Origin: Chryseobacterium taklimakanense
GTDB lineage: Bacteria > Bacteroidota > Bacteroidia > Flavobacteriales > Weeksellaceae
NCBI RefSeq assembly: GCF_900187185.1
Contig: NZ_LT906465.1
Coordinates: 1,054,001-1,118,000, forward strand
Direction: 5' to 3'
DNA: 64,000 bases
In this document: piece by piece, positions 37,835-47,961 of the stretch
How the letters are laid out: each line of letters begins with the position of its first letter
Numbering within the stretch: the first letter of the stretch is position 1
Notes under the pieces: generated by a model
Told to the model about the DNA's origin: nothing
What the model saw: the letters and a program-made list of their open reading frames with translations, nothing else
Database searches by the model: none
Position numbers and translations under genes: made by a program

Positions 37835-38830
37835 ATGGTAAAAATCGGGAATATAGAACTGCCGGAATTTCCGCTTTTGCTCGCACCCATGGAGGATGTG
37901 AGCGATCCGCCGTTTCGCCGGCTGTGCAAAATGCACGGGGCAGATTTGATGTATTCGGAGTTTATTTCTTCGGAAGGTTTGATCCGTGATGCCATTAAAT
38001 CAAGAAAAAAACTTGACATTTTTGATTACGAACGGCCTGTAGGCATCCAGATTTTCGGTGGCGATGAGGAAGCGATGGCAATGTCTGCCCGAATTGTGGA
38101 AACCGTAGAACCTGATCTGGTGGACATCAATTTTGGCTGCCCGGTAAAAAAAGTGGTGTGCAAAGGTGCGGGCGCCGGAGTGTTGAAAGACATTGATCTG
38201 ATGGTTCGACTTACCAAAGCTGTGGTAACTTCCACACATCTTCCTGTAACGGTGAAAACACGACTTGGCTGGGATTTCGACAGTATAAATATTGATGAAG
38301 TTGCCGAAAGACTGCAGGACGCCGGAATAAAAGCACTCACCATTCACGCCAGAACCCGTTCTCAGATGTACAAGGGTGAAGCTGATTGGGAACACATTTC
38401 CAGGATAAAAAACAATCCGAATATCGAAATTCCAATTTTTGGAAACGGCGATATCGACAGTCCCATAAAAGCCGAAGAATACAAAAAAAGATACGACTGC
38501 GACGGTGTGATGATCGGCCGTGGCGCCATTGGCTATCCGTGGATTTTTAATGAAATCAAACATTATTTTAAAACCGGTGAAATTTTGCCGGAACCCACTA
38601 TTTCACAGCGGCTTGAAGCTGTACGCCAACACGCAGAATGGAGCACCGAATGGAAAGGCGAACGTGTGGGACTGATTGAAATGCGCCAGCACTACAGCAA
38701 TTATTTCCGTGGCATTCCTCATTTTAAAGAATTCAAACGAAGATTTCTGGAGGTTTTCACCTTAGCTGAAATGGATAAACTGATTGCTGAAACTGATCAT
38801 TTTTACAAAGAACATTCTTTTGCGAAATAA
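37835..38830 (+). CDS. dusB: tRNA-dihydrouridine synthase
   Basis: 331 residues, a flavin enzyme that reduces uridines in tRNA. The TIM-barrel motifs are clear: LAPMEDVSDPPFRRLC near the N-terminus, the active-site cysteine loop DINFGCPVKKVVCKGAGAG (about residues 96-114), VTVKTRLGW, LTIHARTRSQMYKGEADW and the phosphate-binding GDIDSP...DGVMIGRGAIGYPWIF. The small C-terminal helical domain binds tRNA. It matches the DusB subfamily best. Confidence 0.95.
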   Translation: MVKIGNIELPEFPLLLAPMEDVSDPPFRRLCKMHGADLMYSEFISSEGLIRDAIKSRKKLDIFDYERPVGIQIFGGDEEAMAMSARIVETVEPDLVDINFGCPVKKVVCKGAGAGVLKDIDLMVRLTKAVVTSTHLPVTVKTRLGWDFDSINIDEVAERLQDAGIKALTIHARTRSQMYKGEADWEHISRIKNNPNIEIPIFGNGDIDSPIKAEEYKKRYDCDGVMIGRGAIGYPWIFNEIKHYFKTGEILPEPTISQRLEAVRQHAEWSTEWKGERVGLIEMRQHYSNYFRGIPHFKEFKRRFLEVFTLAEMDKLIAETDHFYKEHSFAK

Positions 38831-38909
38831 AATTTTCATAATCTGGTGTTTGGGCGTACGCCGTAACATTCCCTTTGCCACACCCACTAATTATTAAAAA
38901 AAAGCCGTA

Positions 38910-39821
38910 ATGCTAAAAGCAGAACACGTAACCAAAACATACAATTCCGGAAAGAAAATCGCGCTGCAGGACTTCAGCATCGATGTTCCTGAAGGCAGCA
39001 TCTATGGGCTTCTGGGACCAAACGGTGCCGGAAAAACAACTTTCATCCGGATTGTAAACCAAATTTTGCAGGCGGATGCCGGGGAAGTTTTCATCAATTC
39101 TGAAAAGCTGAATCCCAATCACATCAAACAAATTGGCTATATGCCGGAGGAACGCGGCCTTTACAAGAATATGACCGTGGGCGACCAGCTTCTTTATTTT
39201 GGCGAACTGAAAGGAATGACAAAAAACGATGCCCTGCACGAAGCCAAATATTGGTTTGAGCAGCTGAATATCGACCAATGGTGGAAGAAAAAACTCTCTG
39301 AACTTTCCAAAGGGATGGCGCAGAAAATCCAGTTTGTGGTGACCGTGCTCCACAAACCTAAGCTTCTGATTCTTGACGAGCCGTTTTCAGGTTTTGACCC
39401 GGTAAACGCCAACCTCATCAAAGATCAGATCATTAATCTAAAAAATCAGGGAACTACAATTATATTGTCTACACACAGAATGGAGAGTGTAGAGGAAATG
39501 TGCGATTATGTTGCACTGATCAATAATTCTAAGAAAGTTCTGGATGGAAGAGTTTTCAGCGTGAGGGAGAATTTCAAGAAAAACATCTTTTCGGTGACGC
39601 TTTCAGACGTTAACAACGACCATTTTGAGCTTTTCAGAAAAACGCATCAGGTGGAAGACTTTAAGAATGAAAACGGTTTGATTTCATTTGAGCTTAAAGA
39701 TTCCCAGGATCAGAATTTTGTACTGAATGAATTGATGCAGGTTGGAAAAATCCGCTCATTTGATGAGAAAATCCCGAGCATGAATGAAGTGTTTATCAAT
39801 GCCGTTTCTTCAAAAATCTAA
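38910..39821 (+). CDS. ABC transporter ATP-binding protein
   Basis: 303 residues. Walker A GPNGAGKTT at about residues 36-44, the signature LSKGMAQKIQ, Walker B LLILDEPFSGFDP and the H-loop STHRMES show a complete ATPase. The C-terminal 80 residues (SVREN..., MNEVFINAVS) are the extension seen in NatA-type exporters. The gene is two bases ahead of the permease gene, so the two form one transporter. The substrate is not evident; the family includes sodium and drug efflux. Confidence 0.95.
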   Translation: MLKAEHVTKTYNSGKKIALQDFSIDVPEGSIYGLLGPNGAGKTTFIRIVNQILQADAGEVFINSEKLNPNHIKQIGYMPEERGLYKNMTVGDQLLYFGELKGMTKNDALHEAKYWFEQLNIDQWWKKKLSELSKGMAQKIQFVVTVLHKPKLLILDEPFSGFDPVNANLIKDQIINLKNQGTTIILSTHRMESVEEMCDYVALINNSKKVLDGRVFSVRENFKKNIFSVTLSDVNNDHFELFRKTHQVEDFKNENGLISFELKDSQDQNFVLNELMQVGKIRSFDEKIPSMNEVFINAVSSKI

Positions 39822-39823
39822 AT

Positions 39824-41143
39824 ATGAAAAACATAATACTGATTGCCAAACGTGAATTCCTGACACAGGTCAGGAAGAAGTCGTTTATCATACTCACGCT
39901 TTTGGCACCGCTGTTAATCGTAGGTTTTGGCGCTTTAATCGCATTAATGTTTAAGGCTAATGAATCCACGCATTCTTTCAACGTTATTGATAAAAGCGGG
40001 CTGTTTCAAAATAAATTAAAATCCGACGAAAATCTGAAATACATTTATCTGCCAGAAGCGAATGAAGCCTCCCTGAAAGCGGCTTTGCGGGACATGCAGG
40101 GTATTGACGGGCTTTTGATCATTCCAAAACTGGAAAATAATGATTTCAGTAAACTGGAGGAAGAAACCAAACTTTTAGTCAACAAAAAAATTGGTTTCGG
40201 GACCAAAAACAATATCAGCATCGACCTGGAGAAAATCATCAGAAGCGAGAAAATTAAGGCTTTAGGCTTAAATGAAACTCAAATAAAAGACATCGACAAA
40301 GGCTTTACGCTAAAAGCCGAGAATGTGGTTGATGAAAAAACTGAGGACAATGATATGGTTTTCAGCGTAAAATATGGGCTTTCCATGGTTCTGATGTATG
40401 TGGTCTTTATGTTTATTATCATTTACGGCGTTCGTGTGATGCGCAGCGTTCTGGAAGAAAAAAACAACCGCGTGGTTGAAATCATCATCTCCTCGGTAAA
40501 GCCTTTTGAACTGATGATGGGGAAAATCATTGGGGTGACGATGGTGGCTTTAACCCAATTTATCATCTGGATCACCATGTCGGTCGTTGCAGCACTGTTC
40601 CTGAATACCGGTTTCGCAGCCATGAATGAAAATCTCCCGGTGGGGGGTGAAGAAGCCGCAGTGGTGACCAAGGCATTTGATCCACAAAACCTGGCTGCTG
40701 AAGTTTCCCACACCCTTCTGGAAATGAATTTCCCGCTGATCATTTTTGTATTTATCGTCTTCTTCCTTTTGGGATATATTTTCTACAGTGCGATGTATGC
40801 AGCGATCGGTTCTGCGGTAGATAATGAAACGGAGACCCAGCAGTTTACCCTTTTTGCGATTTTACCTTTGATGATCGGTATGTACGGCAGCATTACCGTG
40901 ACAAATAATCCCGAAGGCCCAATGGCATTTTGGCTGTCGATAATTCCGTTTACCTCTCCGGTGGCGATGATCGCGAGGATTCCGTTTGGAGTTCCGGCGT
41001 GGCAAATTGTGCTTTCGACTGCCCTTTTAATCGGAGCGACATTTCTAATGGTTTTCATTGCATCCAAAGTTTATAAAGTGGGGATTTTGATGTACGGGAA
41101 CAAAGCGACGCTGAAGGAACTATGGAAGTGGATTAAAAACTGA
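39824..41143 (+). CDS. ABC-2 type permease (NatB-like)
   Basis: 439 residues. One membrane segment lies near residues 22-42, then a large outside domain (about 45-180) and five more membrane segments to the end (from VKYGLSMVLMYVVFMFIIIYGV on). The EEKNNRVVEIIISSVKPFELMMGKIIGV stretch is the ABC-2 export signature. It works with the ATPase encoded two bases upstream. A long tandem repeat array begins ten bases downstream of its stop. Confidence 0.92.
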   Translation: MKNIILIAKREFLTQVRKKSFIILTLLAPLLIVGFGALIALMFKANESTHSFNVIDKSGLFQNKLKSDENLKYIYLPEANEASLKAALRDMQGIDGLLIIPKLENNDFSKLEEETKLLVNKKIGFGTKNNISIDLEKIIRSEKIKALGLNETQIKDIDKGFTLKAENVVDEKTEDNDMVFSVKYGLSMVLMYVVFMFIIIYGVRVMRSVLEEKNNRVVEIIISSVKPFELMMGKIIGVTMVALTQFIIWITMSVVAALFLNTGFAAMNENLPVGGEEAAVVTKAFDPQNLAAEVSHTLLEMNFPLIIFVFIVFFLLGYIFYSAMYAAIGSAVDNETETQQFTLFAILPLMIGMYGSITVTNNPEGPMAFWLSIIPFTSPVAMIARIPFGVPAWQIVLSTALLIGATFLMVFIASKVYKVGILMYGNKATLKELWKWIKN

Positions 41144-41153
41144 TCTTGCTGTT

Positions 41154-42383
41154 TTATCCCGCAGATTGTGCTGATAGCGCAGGGAATTTACCACACAGAT
41201 TTCACAGATTTTCACAGATTAATTTTAAAAATGATCATGAAAAAATGTGTTTTATTTTATGACGGGCAGAAATTACACTGATCTGTGAAAAAAATTAACT
41301 GTAGAAATATCTTTTTATCCCGCTGATTGTGCTGATAGTGCAGGGAATTTACAGCACAGATTTCACAGATTTTCACAGATTAATTTTAAAAATGATCATG
41401 ATAAAAAATGTGTTTTATTTTATGACGGGCAGAAATTACACTGATCAGTGAAAAAAATTAACTGTAGAAATATCTTTTTATCCCGCTGATTGTGCTGATA
41501 GTGCAGGGAATTTACAGCACAGATTTCACAGATTTTCACAGATTAATTTTAAAAATGATCATGATAAAAAATGTGTTTTATTTTATGACGGGCAGAAATT
41601 GCGCTGATTGGTGAGAAAAATTAACTGTAGAAATATCTTTTTATCCCGCTGATTGTGCAGGGAATTTAACGCACAGATTTCACAGATTTTCACTGATTAA
41701 TTGTGAAAAATGATCATGATAGAAATGTGTTTTTTGCAGGTACTTATTATATGACGGGCAGAAATCACACTGATTTGTGAGAAAAATTAACTATAGAACT
41801 TTTTATCCCGCTGATTGCACAGATTACGCAGATTTTCATATTAATTGTGAAAAATGATCATGATAAAAAATGGGTTTTTTGCAGGTTTTTATTTTATGAC
41901 GTACAGAAATTATACTGATTTGTGAGAAAAATCAACTGTAGAAATATCTTTTTATCCCGCAGATTGCACAGATCACGCAGATTTTCTGATTAATTGTGAA
42001 AAATGATTATGCTAAAAATGTGTTTTTTGCAGGAACTTATTATATGACGGGCAGAAATTAAACTGATTTGTGAGAAAAAATTAAGTGTAGAAATATCTTT
42101 TTTCCCGCTGATTGCACAGATTACGCAGATTTCAGATTAATTGTGATAAATGATCATGCTAAAAATGTGTTTTTTGTAGGCACTTATTTTATGACGGGCA
42201 GAAATTACGCTGATTGGTGAGAAAATTTAACTGTAGAAATATCTTTTTATCCCGCAGATTGCACAGATTACGCAGATTTTCTGATTAATTGTGAAAAATG
42301 AACATGATAGAAAATGTGTTTTTTGCAGGAACTTATTATATGAGGGACAGAAATTACACTGATTTGTGAGAAAAATTAACTTC
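41154..42383. repeat. eight tandem copies of a 147-163 base non-coding unit
   Basis: Each unit starts with TTATCCCGC and runs through CAGATT-rich sequence, ATGATCATG, a T-rich stretch, ATGACGGGCAGAAATT and ACTGTAGAAATATC. Starts lie at about 41154, 41315, 41478, 41641, 41803, 41952, 42100 and 42247. Copies 1-4 are about 162 bases; copies 5-8 are about 148, having lost part of the GTGCTGATAGTGCAGGGAA segment. Neighbouring copies are the most alike (2 and 3 nearly identical), as expected for growth by unequal crossing-over. Small frames inside do not stay open between copies, so it is not coding. It fills the gap between the permease and porin-like genes. Confidence 0.92.
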
Positions 42384-42401
42384 TGATTCATTCTTGGTAA
42401 A

Positions 42402-42432
42402 AAACCCGGCGCAGCAAAGCTGCGCCGGGTTT
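42402..42432. terminator. strong bidirectional terminator
   Basis: AAACCCGGCGCAGC and GCTGCGCCGGGTTT form a perfect 14-base stem around AAA, 23 bases after the stop of the porin-like gene, with T or A runs on both sides. Confidence 0.9.
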
Positions 42433-42454
42433 TAATTAAATATTCCGATAAAAT

Positions 42455-43123
42455 TTAATCAAAAATATAGCTTAAAGTAACACTTGCCACCTGCTGAGAT
42501 TTTTTCTTTTCAGTATTTGGATCTCCTGTATAGGATTCTACAAGGTCCGGATAAGTGTTTGAGATTCCCAAATCGTACCTGCCTGCCAGTTCAAGTTTTC
42601 TTTTATAACTGAAACCTATACCCAAGCCAACACCCCAGCCAAAACCGGCAGCCTTGCCATTAATCCCTGGATATTTAGCATCGCCTTCGACGGTGTATAC
42701 CTGTCTGGCCGGGTTTTCAACTTTTTGATTAATCAGAAAATCAAATCTTGGCCCCGCCATTCCAAAAAACTCGGATTCTGCTTCAGAGAAATAGCCTTTA
42801 AAATAAAGAGGAACGCTGATGTAACTGTTGGCATACACAGCATCATAACCTGCTGATCCTTTATTATTCTTATCTTTCCCGGTCTCGCCGGCACCATAAT
42901 ACACCACCTCCGGCTGTATGTAGAACTGATCATTACGGTCTACAGGTATCAGTGCCAAAAAGCCGCCCTGCAAAGTATGTCTTGGGCCGGACGGATTGTG
43001 GGCATTCTGAACACGGGAGTAATTATAACCTCCCGTAATACCAAATCTTGTGGAACTGAAGTCGACCTGCGCACTGAGGTTTATAAATGCCAGCAGTGCA
43101 GTGCCAATTAGTAATCTTTTCAT
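42455..43123 (-). CDS. porin-family outer-membrane beta-barrel protein
   Basis: 222 residues from the ATG at 43123 (an ATG two codons earlier is also possible). A signal peptide (MKRLLIGTALLAFINLSAQ) leads to an eight-strand-type barrel: FGITGGYNYSR, FYIQPEVVYYGAGE, YISVPLYFKGYF, FFGMAGPRFDFLI and a final VASVTLSYIFD with an aromatic end. It fits the outer-membrane beta-barrel family common in Bacteroidota, with no known specific role. Confidence 0.88.
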   Translation of the reverse strand: MKRLLIGTALLAFINLSAQVDFSSTRFGITGGYNYSRVQNAHNPSGPRHTLQGGFLALIPVDRNDQFYIQPEVVYYGAGETGKDKNNKGSAGYDAVYANSYISVPLYFKGYFSEAESEFFGMAGPRFDFLINQKVENPARQVYTVEGDAKYPGINGKAAGFGWGVGLGIGFSYKRKLELAGRYDLGISNTYPDLVESYTGDPNTEKKKSQQVASVTLSYIFD

Positions 43124-43149
43124 AGCCATTTGTGTCTGTGAGCAATATT

Positions 43150-44022
43150 TTAACCTAATACCTTAGCGACAGTAGCACCGATATCAGCCGGAGAATCTAC
43201 AACGTTGATACCATTCTCGCGCATGATTTCCATCTTAGCCTGCGCTGTATCTTCTGCGCCGCCCACGATTGCTCCTGCGTGGCCCATGGTTCTTCCCTTT
43301 GGTGCCGTCTGCCCAGCGATGAAACCTACAACCGGTTTTGCAGAACCGCTTGCTTTATACCATCTGGCAGCCTCAGCTTCAAGTGATCCGCCGATTTCAC
43401 CGATCATTACAACGGCATCAGTTTCCGGATCGTTGATGAACAGTTCCAAGGCTTCTTTAGTGGTAGTACCGATAATTGGGTCACCACCGATACCGATTGC
43501 GGTAGAAACACCGTACCCGGCTCTCACCACCTGATCCGCAGCTTCATAAGTTAAGGTTCCTGATTTTGACACGATTCCCACTTTTCCTTTTTTGAAAACG
43601 AAGCCGGGCATAATTCCGATTTTAGCTTCATCTGAAGTGATGATTCCCGGACAGTTCGGACCGATCAGTCTGCAGTCTCTGTCAGCGATATAAGATTTTA
43701 CTTTTACCATATCAGCAACCGGAATTCCTTCTGTAATACAAACGATCACTTTGATTCCCGCATCTGCGGCCTCCATGATCGCATCTGCAGCAAATGCCGG
43801 CGGTACGAAGATGATGGAAACATTGGCTCCTGCTTTTTCCACAGCTTCAGCCACAGTGTTGAAAACCGGTTTCCCCAGGTGCTCAGAACCTCCTTTTCCC
43901 GGAGTTACACCACCTACGACGTTGGTGCCGTATTCAATCATCTGTGTTGCGTGGAATGTTCCTTCGTTACCTGTAAATCCCTGTACGATTACTTTAGAAT
44001 CTTTGTTTACTAATACTGACAT
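43150..44022 (-). CDS. sucD: succinate-CoA ligase, alpha subunit
   Basis: 290 residues, the usual length. It forms the TCA-cycle enzyme with SucB/SucC, linking succinyl-CoA cleavage to nucleotide triphosphate synthesis. The CoA-binding N-domain begins [29 protein letters not shown]. The ligase domain has [20 protein letters not shown] and the phospho-histidine motif GHAGAIVGG near residue 250. The beta subunit gene is not in the window, as is common in this group. Confidence 0.97.
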   Translation of the reverse strand: MSVLVNKDSKVIVQGFTGNEGTFHATQMIEYGTNVVGGVTPGKGGSEHLGKPVFNTVAEAVEKAGANVSIIFVPPAFAADAIMEAADAGIKVIVCITEGIPVADMVKVKSYIADRDCRLIGPNCPGIITSDEAKIGIMPGFVFKKGKVGIVSKSGTLTYEAADQVVRAGYGVSTAIGIGGDPIIGTTTKEALELFINDPETDAVVMIGEIGGSLEAEAARWYKASGSAKPVVGFIAGQTAPKGRTMGHAGAIVGGAEDTAQAKMEIMRENGINVVDSPADIGATVAKVLG

Positions 44023-44111
44023 TTTTTATTTTTTTAATTTATTTTTTCTGAGTTAAGATTTCCACAAATTTACTCAATAAAATTGAAATTTTGTGAAAAG
44101 CGGACCTGTTT

Positions 44112-45011
44112 TTACAAATTCTTAAGCTTCACTTCCTTTCTTAAATATTCCCTGAACTCTTCTGCAATCGGGCCAAAATAGGTTCCCTTTTTCAAGTCCC
44201 TGTTCACACCGCATTTCGCTAAAAGCACGGTTCCTGACTCGACTCTTACGCCGGAAGCCATACCCACCTGTCCCCAGATTGTAACCTCATCTTCTATCAC
44301 GCAACAGCCGGCAATACCGGTTTGTGAAGCAATCAGACATTTTTTTCCGATAACGGTGTCGTGACCGATTTGAATCTGATTGTCTAAAACTGAACCTTCA
44401 CCAATGACTGTAGAATCCGTTACCCCGCGGTCGACTGTGCAGCCGTTACCGATTTCGACATTATTTTCTATCACCACATTTCCTACTGAGATCAGCCTGT
44501 CGAAACTGCCGTTGAGCTTCCGGTAGTAAAAAGCGTCACCGCCTAAAACCGTGTTGGCCTGAATCACCACATTATCACCGATTACGGTACGGTCGCCAAT
44601 CACCACATTTGGAAAGATATGGCAGTTTTTGCCAATGGTGACATCATTTCCGATTACAGCGGTAGGATGAATGAATGTGCCTTCGCCCACTTCAACATTA
44701 TGAAGTTCTTCCCTGAAATTGAAAATTCTGGTAAAATGGGTATTAATTTTATTAAAATCCCTGAATGGATCATCTGAAATCAGCAAAGCTTTACCTTCGG
44801 GACAATCGACTTCTTTATCAATCAAAATAATCGTTGCAGGAGAATTGAGTGCTTTATCATAATATTTAGGGTGATTCACAAACACGATTTCGCCGGGTTT
44901 TACCATATGGATTTCATTGGTCCCGAAAACCTGAAAATTTTCGTCACCAACAAATTTTGCCCCGATGAGTGCGGCGATGGTCTTTAAATTCTGTGGTTGG
45001 TTAAAGGTCAT
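44112..45011 (-). CDS. second LpxD-type acyltransferase
   Basis: 299 residues. An LpxD-like N-terminal domain ([37 protein letters not shown]) leads to a left-handed hexapeptide helix ([31 protein letters not shown]...). It includes [10 protein letters not shown], whose histidine aligns with the catalytic His of LpxD. The protein is shorter than the lpxD product at 47954-48985 and lies at the far end of the same lipid A cluster. It may acylate a different sugar or use a different acyl chain. Specificity cannot be told from sequence. Confidence 0.85.
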   Translation of the reverse strand: MTFNQPQNLKTIAALIGAKFVGDENFQVFGTNEIHMVKPGEIVFVNHPKYYDKALNSPATIILIDKEVDCPEGKALLISDDPFRDFNKINTHFTRIFNFREELHNVEVGEGTFIHPTAVIGNDVTIGKNCHIFPNVVIGDRTVIGDNVVIQANTVLGGDAFYYRKLNGSFDRLISVGNVVIENNVEIGNGCTVDRGVTDSTVIGEGSVLDNQIQIGHDTVIGKKCLIASQTGIAGCCVIEDEVTIWGQVGMASGVRVESGTVLLAKCGVNRDLKKGTYFGPIAEEFREYLRKEVKLKNL

Positions 45012-45092
45012 AAGATGGAGGTTGGAAGATGAAAGTTAAAAAAAGAAACCGGAAACATTAAGTCTTCTGACCTCGTGCTTCCGGCTCCCGGC

Positions 45093-45656
45093 TTATTTTA
45101 CTCTTTCCAGGTAAGAACCGTCTTCGGTATTCACCTTGATTTTATCACCCGGTTCGATGAACAAAGGCACCATCACCCTTGCGCCTGTTTCCACGATGGC
45201 ATTTTTCAGGGCATTGGTTGCGGTATTTCCTTTTACGCCCGGATCGGCTTCCACAACCTCAAGATATACCGTTGGCGGGATCTCAGCAGAAAGTGGTGAT
45301 TCATCAGCTTCTTTCAAAATGATGGTTACTTCCTCGCCCGGTTTCATGAACTGCGCATTCTCAATCATTTCCTTGTTGATATAGATTTGAGAGAAATCAT
45401 CATTGCTCATGAAGTGAAAACCGTTCTCATCATCGTACAGGTACTGGAATTTTCTGGTAATTACCTTTACCTCATCAATTTTGTGGCCTGCAGAAAACGT
45501 ATTGTCAATCACTTTACCGTTGGTTACAGACTTCAGTTTTGTTCTTACGAAAGCCGGTCCTTTGCCCGGTTTTACGTGCAGGAATTCAATTACTTTAAAA
45601 ATATCATTGCTGTACTCGATGCACAGACCTTTTCTGATATCGTTGCTTGTTGCCAT
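45093..45656 (-). CDS. efp: elongation factor P
   Basis: 187 residues in three beta-barrel domains: KOW-like (SNDIRKGLCIEYSNDIFKVIEFLHVKPGKGPAFV), the OB domain and the C-terminal YLEVVEADPGVKGNTA...VPLFIEPGDKIKVNTEDGSYLERVK. It relieves ribosome stalling at polyproline stretches. The tip lysine is K32 in KPGKGPA. No modification enzyme gene is nearby. The position downstream of lpxA is the usual order in Chryseobacterium-type genomes. Confidence 0.97.
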   Translation of the reverse strand: MATSNDIRKGLCIEYSNDIFKVIEFLHVKPGKGPAFVRTKLKSVTNGKVIDNTFSAGHKIDEVKVITRKFQYLYDDENGFHFMSNDDFSQIYINKEMIENAQFMKPGEEVTIILKEADESPLSAEIPPTVYLEVVEADPGVKGNTATNALKNAIVETGARVMVPLFIEPGDKIKVNTEDGSYLERVK

Positions 45657-45724
45657 TTAAGAAATATTATTTAAAGGGGTTGTTAATATTAAAAATCTGA
45701 GGGCGCATGACTTTGGGGTCATTC

Positions 45725-45768
45725 CATGCTTTATCCATGCTTTATCCATGCTTTATGTATGCTTTATC
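45725..45768. repeat. four tandem 11-base repeats between lpxA and efp
   Basis: The unit CATGCTTTATC occurs four times head to tail (45725, 45736, 45747 and 45758), with one or two changes in the last two copies. The last copy ends at the final base of the lpxA stop codon. The rest of the gap to efp holds no other signal I can support. Confidence 0.85.
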
Positions 45769-46556
45769 TATTCCCTACCTGTACCGTAACCTTTAACGAT
45801 TCCCCGGGGGGAGTTTCTGATAAATTCAAGGATTTCGTCGCGTTCTGCAGTGGGGAGCATTTCTTTCTCAATCAATGCTGAGGCCTGGGTGATGTTCATC
45901 TTAGACTGGAAGAGGTATCTGTAGATTTTCTGAATTTCAAAAATCTTATCGTTGGTAAAGCCTCTTCTTCTCAGGCCTACAGAATTAATTCCGGCATAAG
46001 ACATCGGTTCACGCGCCACTTTCACATACGGGGGAATATCTTTCCGCACCAAAGTTCCGCCGGATATCATGACGTGCTTCCCGATTTTCCCAAACTGGTG
46101 CACCGCTGAAAGCCCGCCCATGACGGTAAAATCCCCGATTTCCACGTGTCCGGCAATTCCGCAGCCATTGACAATCACTACATTATCGCCAATCACACAG
46201 TCGTGGGCGATGTGTGAAGTGGCCATGATGAGGCAGTTTTTCCCGATCCTGGTATAACCTAACGCTTTGGTGCCGCGGTTCACGGTCACGCTTTCGCGGA
46301 TGGTGGTGTTGTCGTCAATAATCACCTGGGAATCTTCACCTTCGAATTTAAGGTCCTGCGGAATGCCTGCGATCACCGTCCCGGGGAAAATTTTACAGTT
46401 TTTACCAATCCTGGCCCCGTCCATAATGGTTACGTTTGGGCCGATCCAGGTACCCTCTCCTATTTCCACATCACCGGCAATCGTTGTAAACGGTTCTACA
46501 ATGACGTTTTTCTTAATTTTTGCACGTTTATCAACTGCGGCTAACTGATGTATCAT
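45768..46556 (-). CDS. lpxA: UDP-N-acetylglucosamine acyltransferase
   Basis: 262 residues from the ATG at 46556, chosen because MIHQLAAVDKRAKI matches the normal LpxA beginning and it lies seven bases after the lpxC-fabZ stop; an ATG at 46586 would overlap that gene. Hexapeptide repeats fill residues 10-190 (IAGDVEIGEGTWIGPNVTIMDGARIG...). The catalytic histidine lies in MATSHIAHDCVIGDNV. The C-terminal helical domain ends RGIVKGYGTGRE. It performs the first acylation of lipid A synthesis. Confidence 0.96.
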   Translation of the reverse strand: MIHQLAAVDKRAKIKKNVIVEPFTTIAGDVEIGEGTWIGPNVTIMDGARIGKNCKIFPGTVIAGIPQDLKFEGEDSQVIIDDNTTIRESVTVNRGTKALGYTRIGKNCLIMATSHIAHDCVIGDNVVIVNGCGIAGHVEIGDFTVMGGLSAVHQFGKIGKHVMISGGTLVRKDIPPYVKVAREPMSYAGINSVGLRRRGFTNDKIFEIQKIYRYLFQSKMNITQASALIEKEMLPTAERDEILEFIRNSPRGIVKGYGTGRE

Positions 46557-46563
46557 CTGCGAA

Positions 46564-47961
46564 TCAATCCAATTTAGTTTTTGCAACCTGAGCCATCAGT
46601 TCTGCCTCCACAGCCACGCTGTCGCCGACATATCCATAACCCTGCATGTGAACAATCCCTCTCCTGATCGGTTCAATCAGTTCAATTTTAAAGATCAAAG
46701 TATCCCCAGGGATTACTTTTCTCTTGAATTTAACCTTATCAATCTTAATGAAATACGTTGAATAATTCTCCGGATCCGGAACGCTTGCCAAAACCAGAAT
46801 TCCACCGGTCTGGGCCAGAGCCTCTACCTGCAGAACGCCCGGCATCACCGGCTCTTTCGGAAAGTGGCCTACAAAAAACGGTTCGTTGAACGTCACGTTT
46901 TTCAATCCTACCACATGGGTATCCGAAAGCTCAAGAACCTTATCAATGAGAAGGAACGGATACCGGTGCGGCATCAGTTTCATGATCCCGTTGATGTCGT
47001 AAACCGGTTCTTTGGTCAAATCAAAATCCGGTACATTTTTCTTTTTCTGAAGCTTCCACTGGCGGTTGAGTTTTTTTGCAAACTGGGTATTGACAAAATG
47101 TCCCGGTTTGTTTGCAATCACTTTTCCTTTCAGCCTTACGCCTGTTAATGCCAAATCACCGATGACATCGAGTAACTTGTGGCGGGCTGCCTCGTTTGGA
47201 TAATTTAAAGTGAGGTTATCCAGAATCCCGTTCGGACGGATGGAAACATCGTCTTTATCAAACGCCTTCTTAAGTTTTTCAGCGGTTTCGGGCGTGAGCT
47301 CCTTATCCACATAAACGATGGCGTTGGATATGTCGCCGCCTTTTATCAACCCGGAATCCAGGAGTGTCTCCAGTTCGTGCAGAAAGCTGAAAGTTCTTGC
47401 GGAGGCTATTTCATCCTTAAATTCAGAAATATCCTTTAAAGTCGCGTTCTGTGTTCCGAGCACTTTGGTTCCGAAGTCGACCATGGTGGTGATCTCGTAA
47501 TTATCGGAAGGAATGATGGTAATTTCAGAGCCGGTGTTAGGGTCCACATAACTCAGCACTTCTTTAATCACCATATACTCGCGGTTCTGAGACTGTTCCA
47601 CAATACCGGCCTTCTCTACCGCTTCGACAAAATATTTTGAAGAACCGTCCATAATCGGCGGTTCAGCGCTGTTCATTTCCAAAATGGCATTATCCACATC
47701 GCAACCCACCAACGCCGCCAGCAGGTGCTCGCAGGTGTGGATCCTTACCCCTAACTTCTCCAGGGTGGTGCCGCGCTCGGTGGTGGTCACGTAGTTCACG
47801 TCCGCTTCCACATGCGGCTGCCCTTCCAAATCGGTTCTCACAAAAACAAAACCTGTATTTTCCTTTGCAGGTTTTATGGTAAGGGTGACCTCTTTACCGG
47901 TATGAAGTCCGATGCCGGAAAGCGTCACTTCTTCTTTCAGTGTTTTTTGCTTATCACTCAT
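46564..47961 (-). CDS. lpxC/fabZ: bifunctional LpxC deacetylase / FabZ dehydratase
   Basis: 465 residues from the ATG at 47961 (an open frame begins 12 codons earlier, inside lpxD). Residues about 1-300 are the zinc deacetylase that commits UDP-GlcNAc derivatives to lipid A ([26 protein letters not shown] with two zinc ligands, [21 protein letters not shown]). Residues about 320-465 are the hot-dog-fold dehydratase of fatty acid elongation ([38 protein letters not shown]). The fusion is characteristic of Bacteroidota. It overlaps the lpxD end by eight bases. Confidence 0.97.
   Translation of the reverse strand: MSDKQKTLKEEVTLSGIGLHTGKEVTLTIKPAKENTGFVFVRTDLEGQPHVEADVNYVTTTERGTTLEKLGVRIHTCEHLLAALVGCDVDNAILEMNSAEPPIMDGSSKYFVEAVEKAGIVEQSQNREYMVIKEVLSYVDPNTGSEITIIPSDNYEITTMVDFGTKVLGTQNATLKDISEFKDEIASARTFSFLHELETLLDSGLIKGGDISNAIVYVDKELTPETAEKLKKAFDKDDVSIRPNGILDNLTLNYPNEAARHKLLDVIGDLALTGVRLKGKVIANKPGHFVNTQFAKKLNRQWKLQKKKNVPDFDLTKEPVYDINGIMKLMPHRYPFLLIDKVLELSDTHVVGLKNVTFNEPFFVGHFPKEPVMPGVLQVEALAQTGGILVLASVPDPENYSTYFIKIDKVKFKRKVIPGDTLIFKIELIEPIRRGIVHMQGYGYVGDSVAVEAELMAQVAKTKLD

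Noticed and set aside
41154-42383. CRISPR array
   Set aside because: The units are long and nearly identical over their whole length; there are no short repeats with unique spacers and no cas genes.
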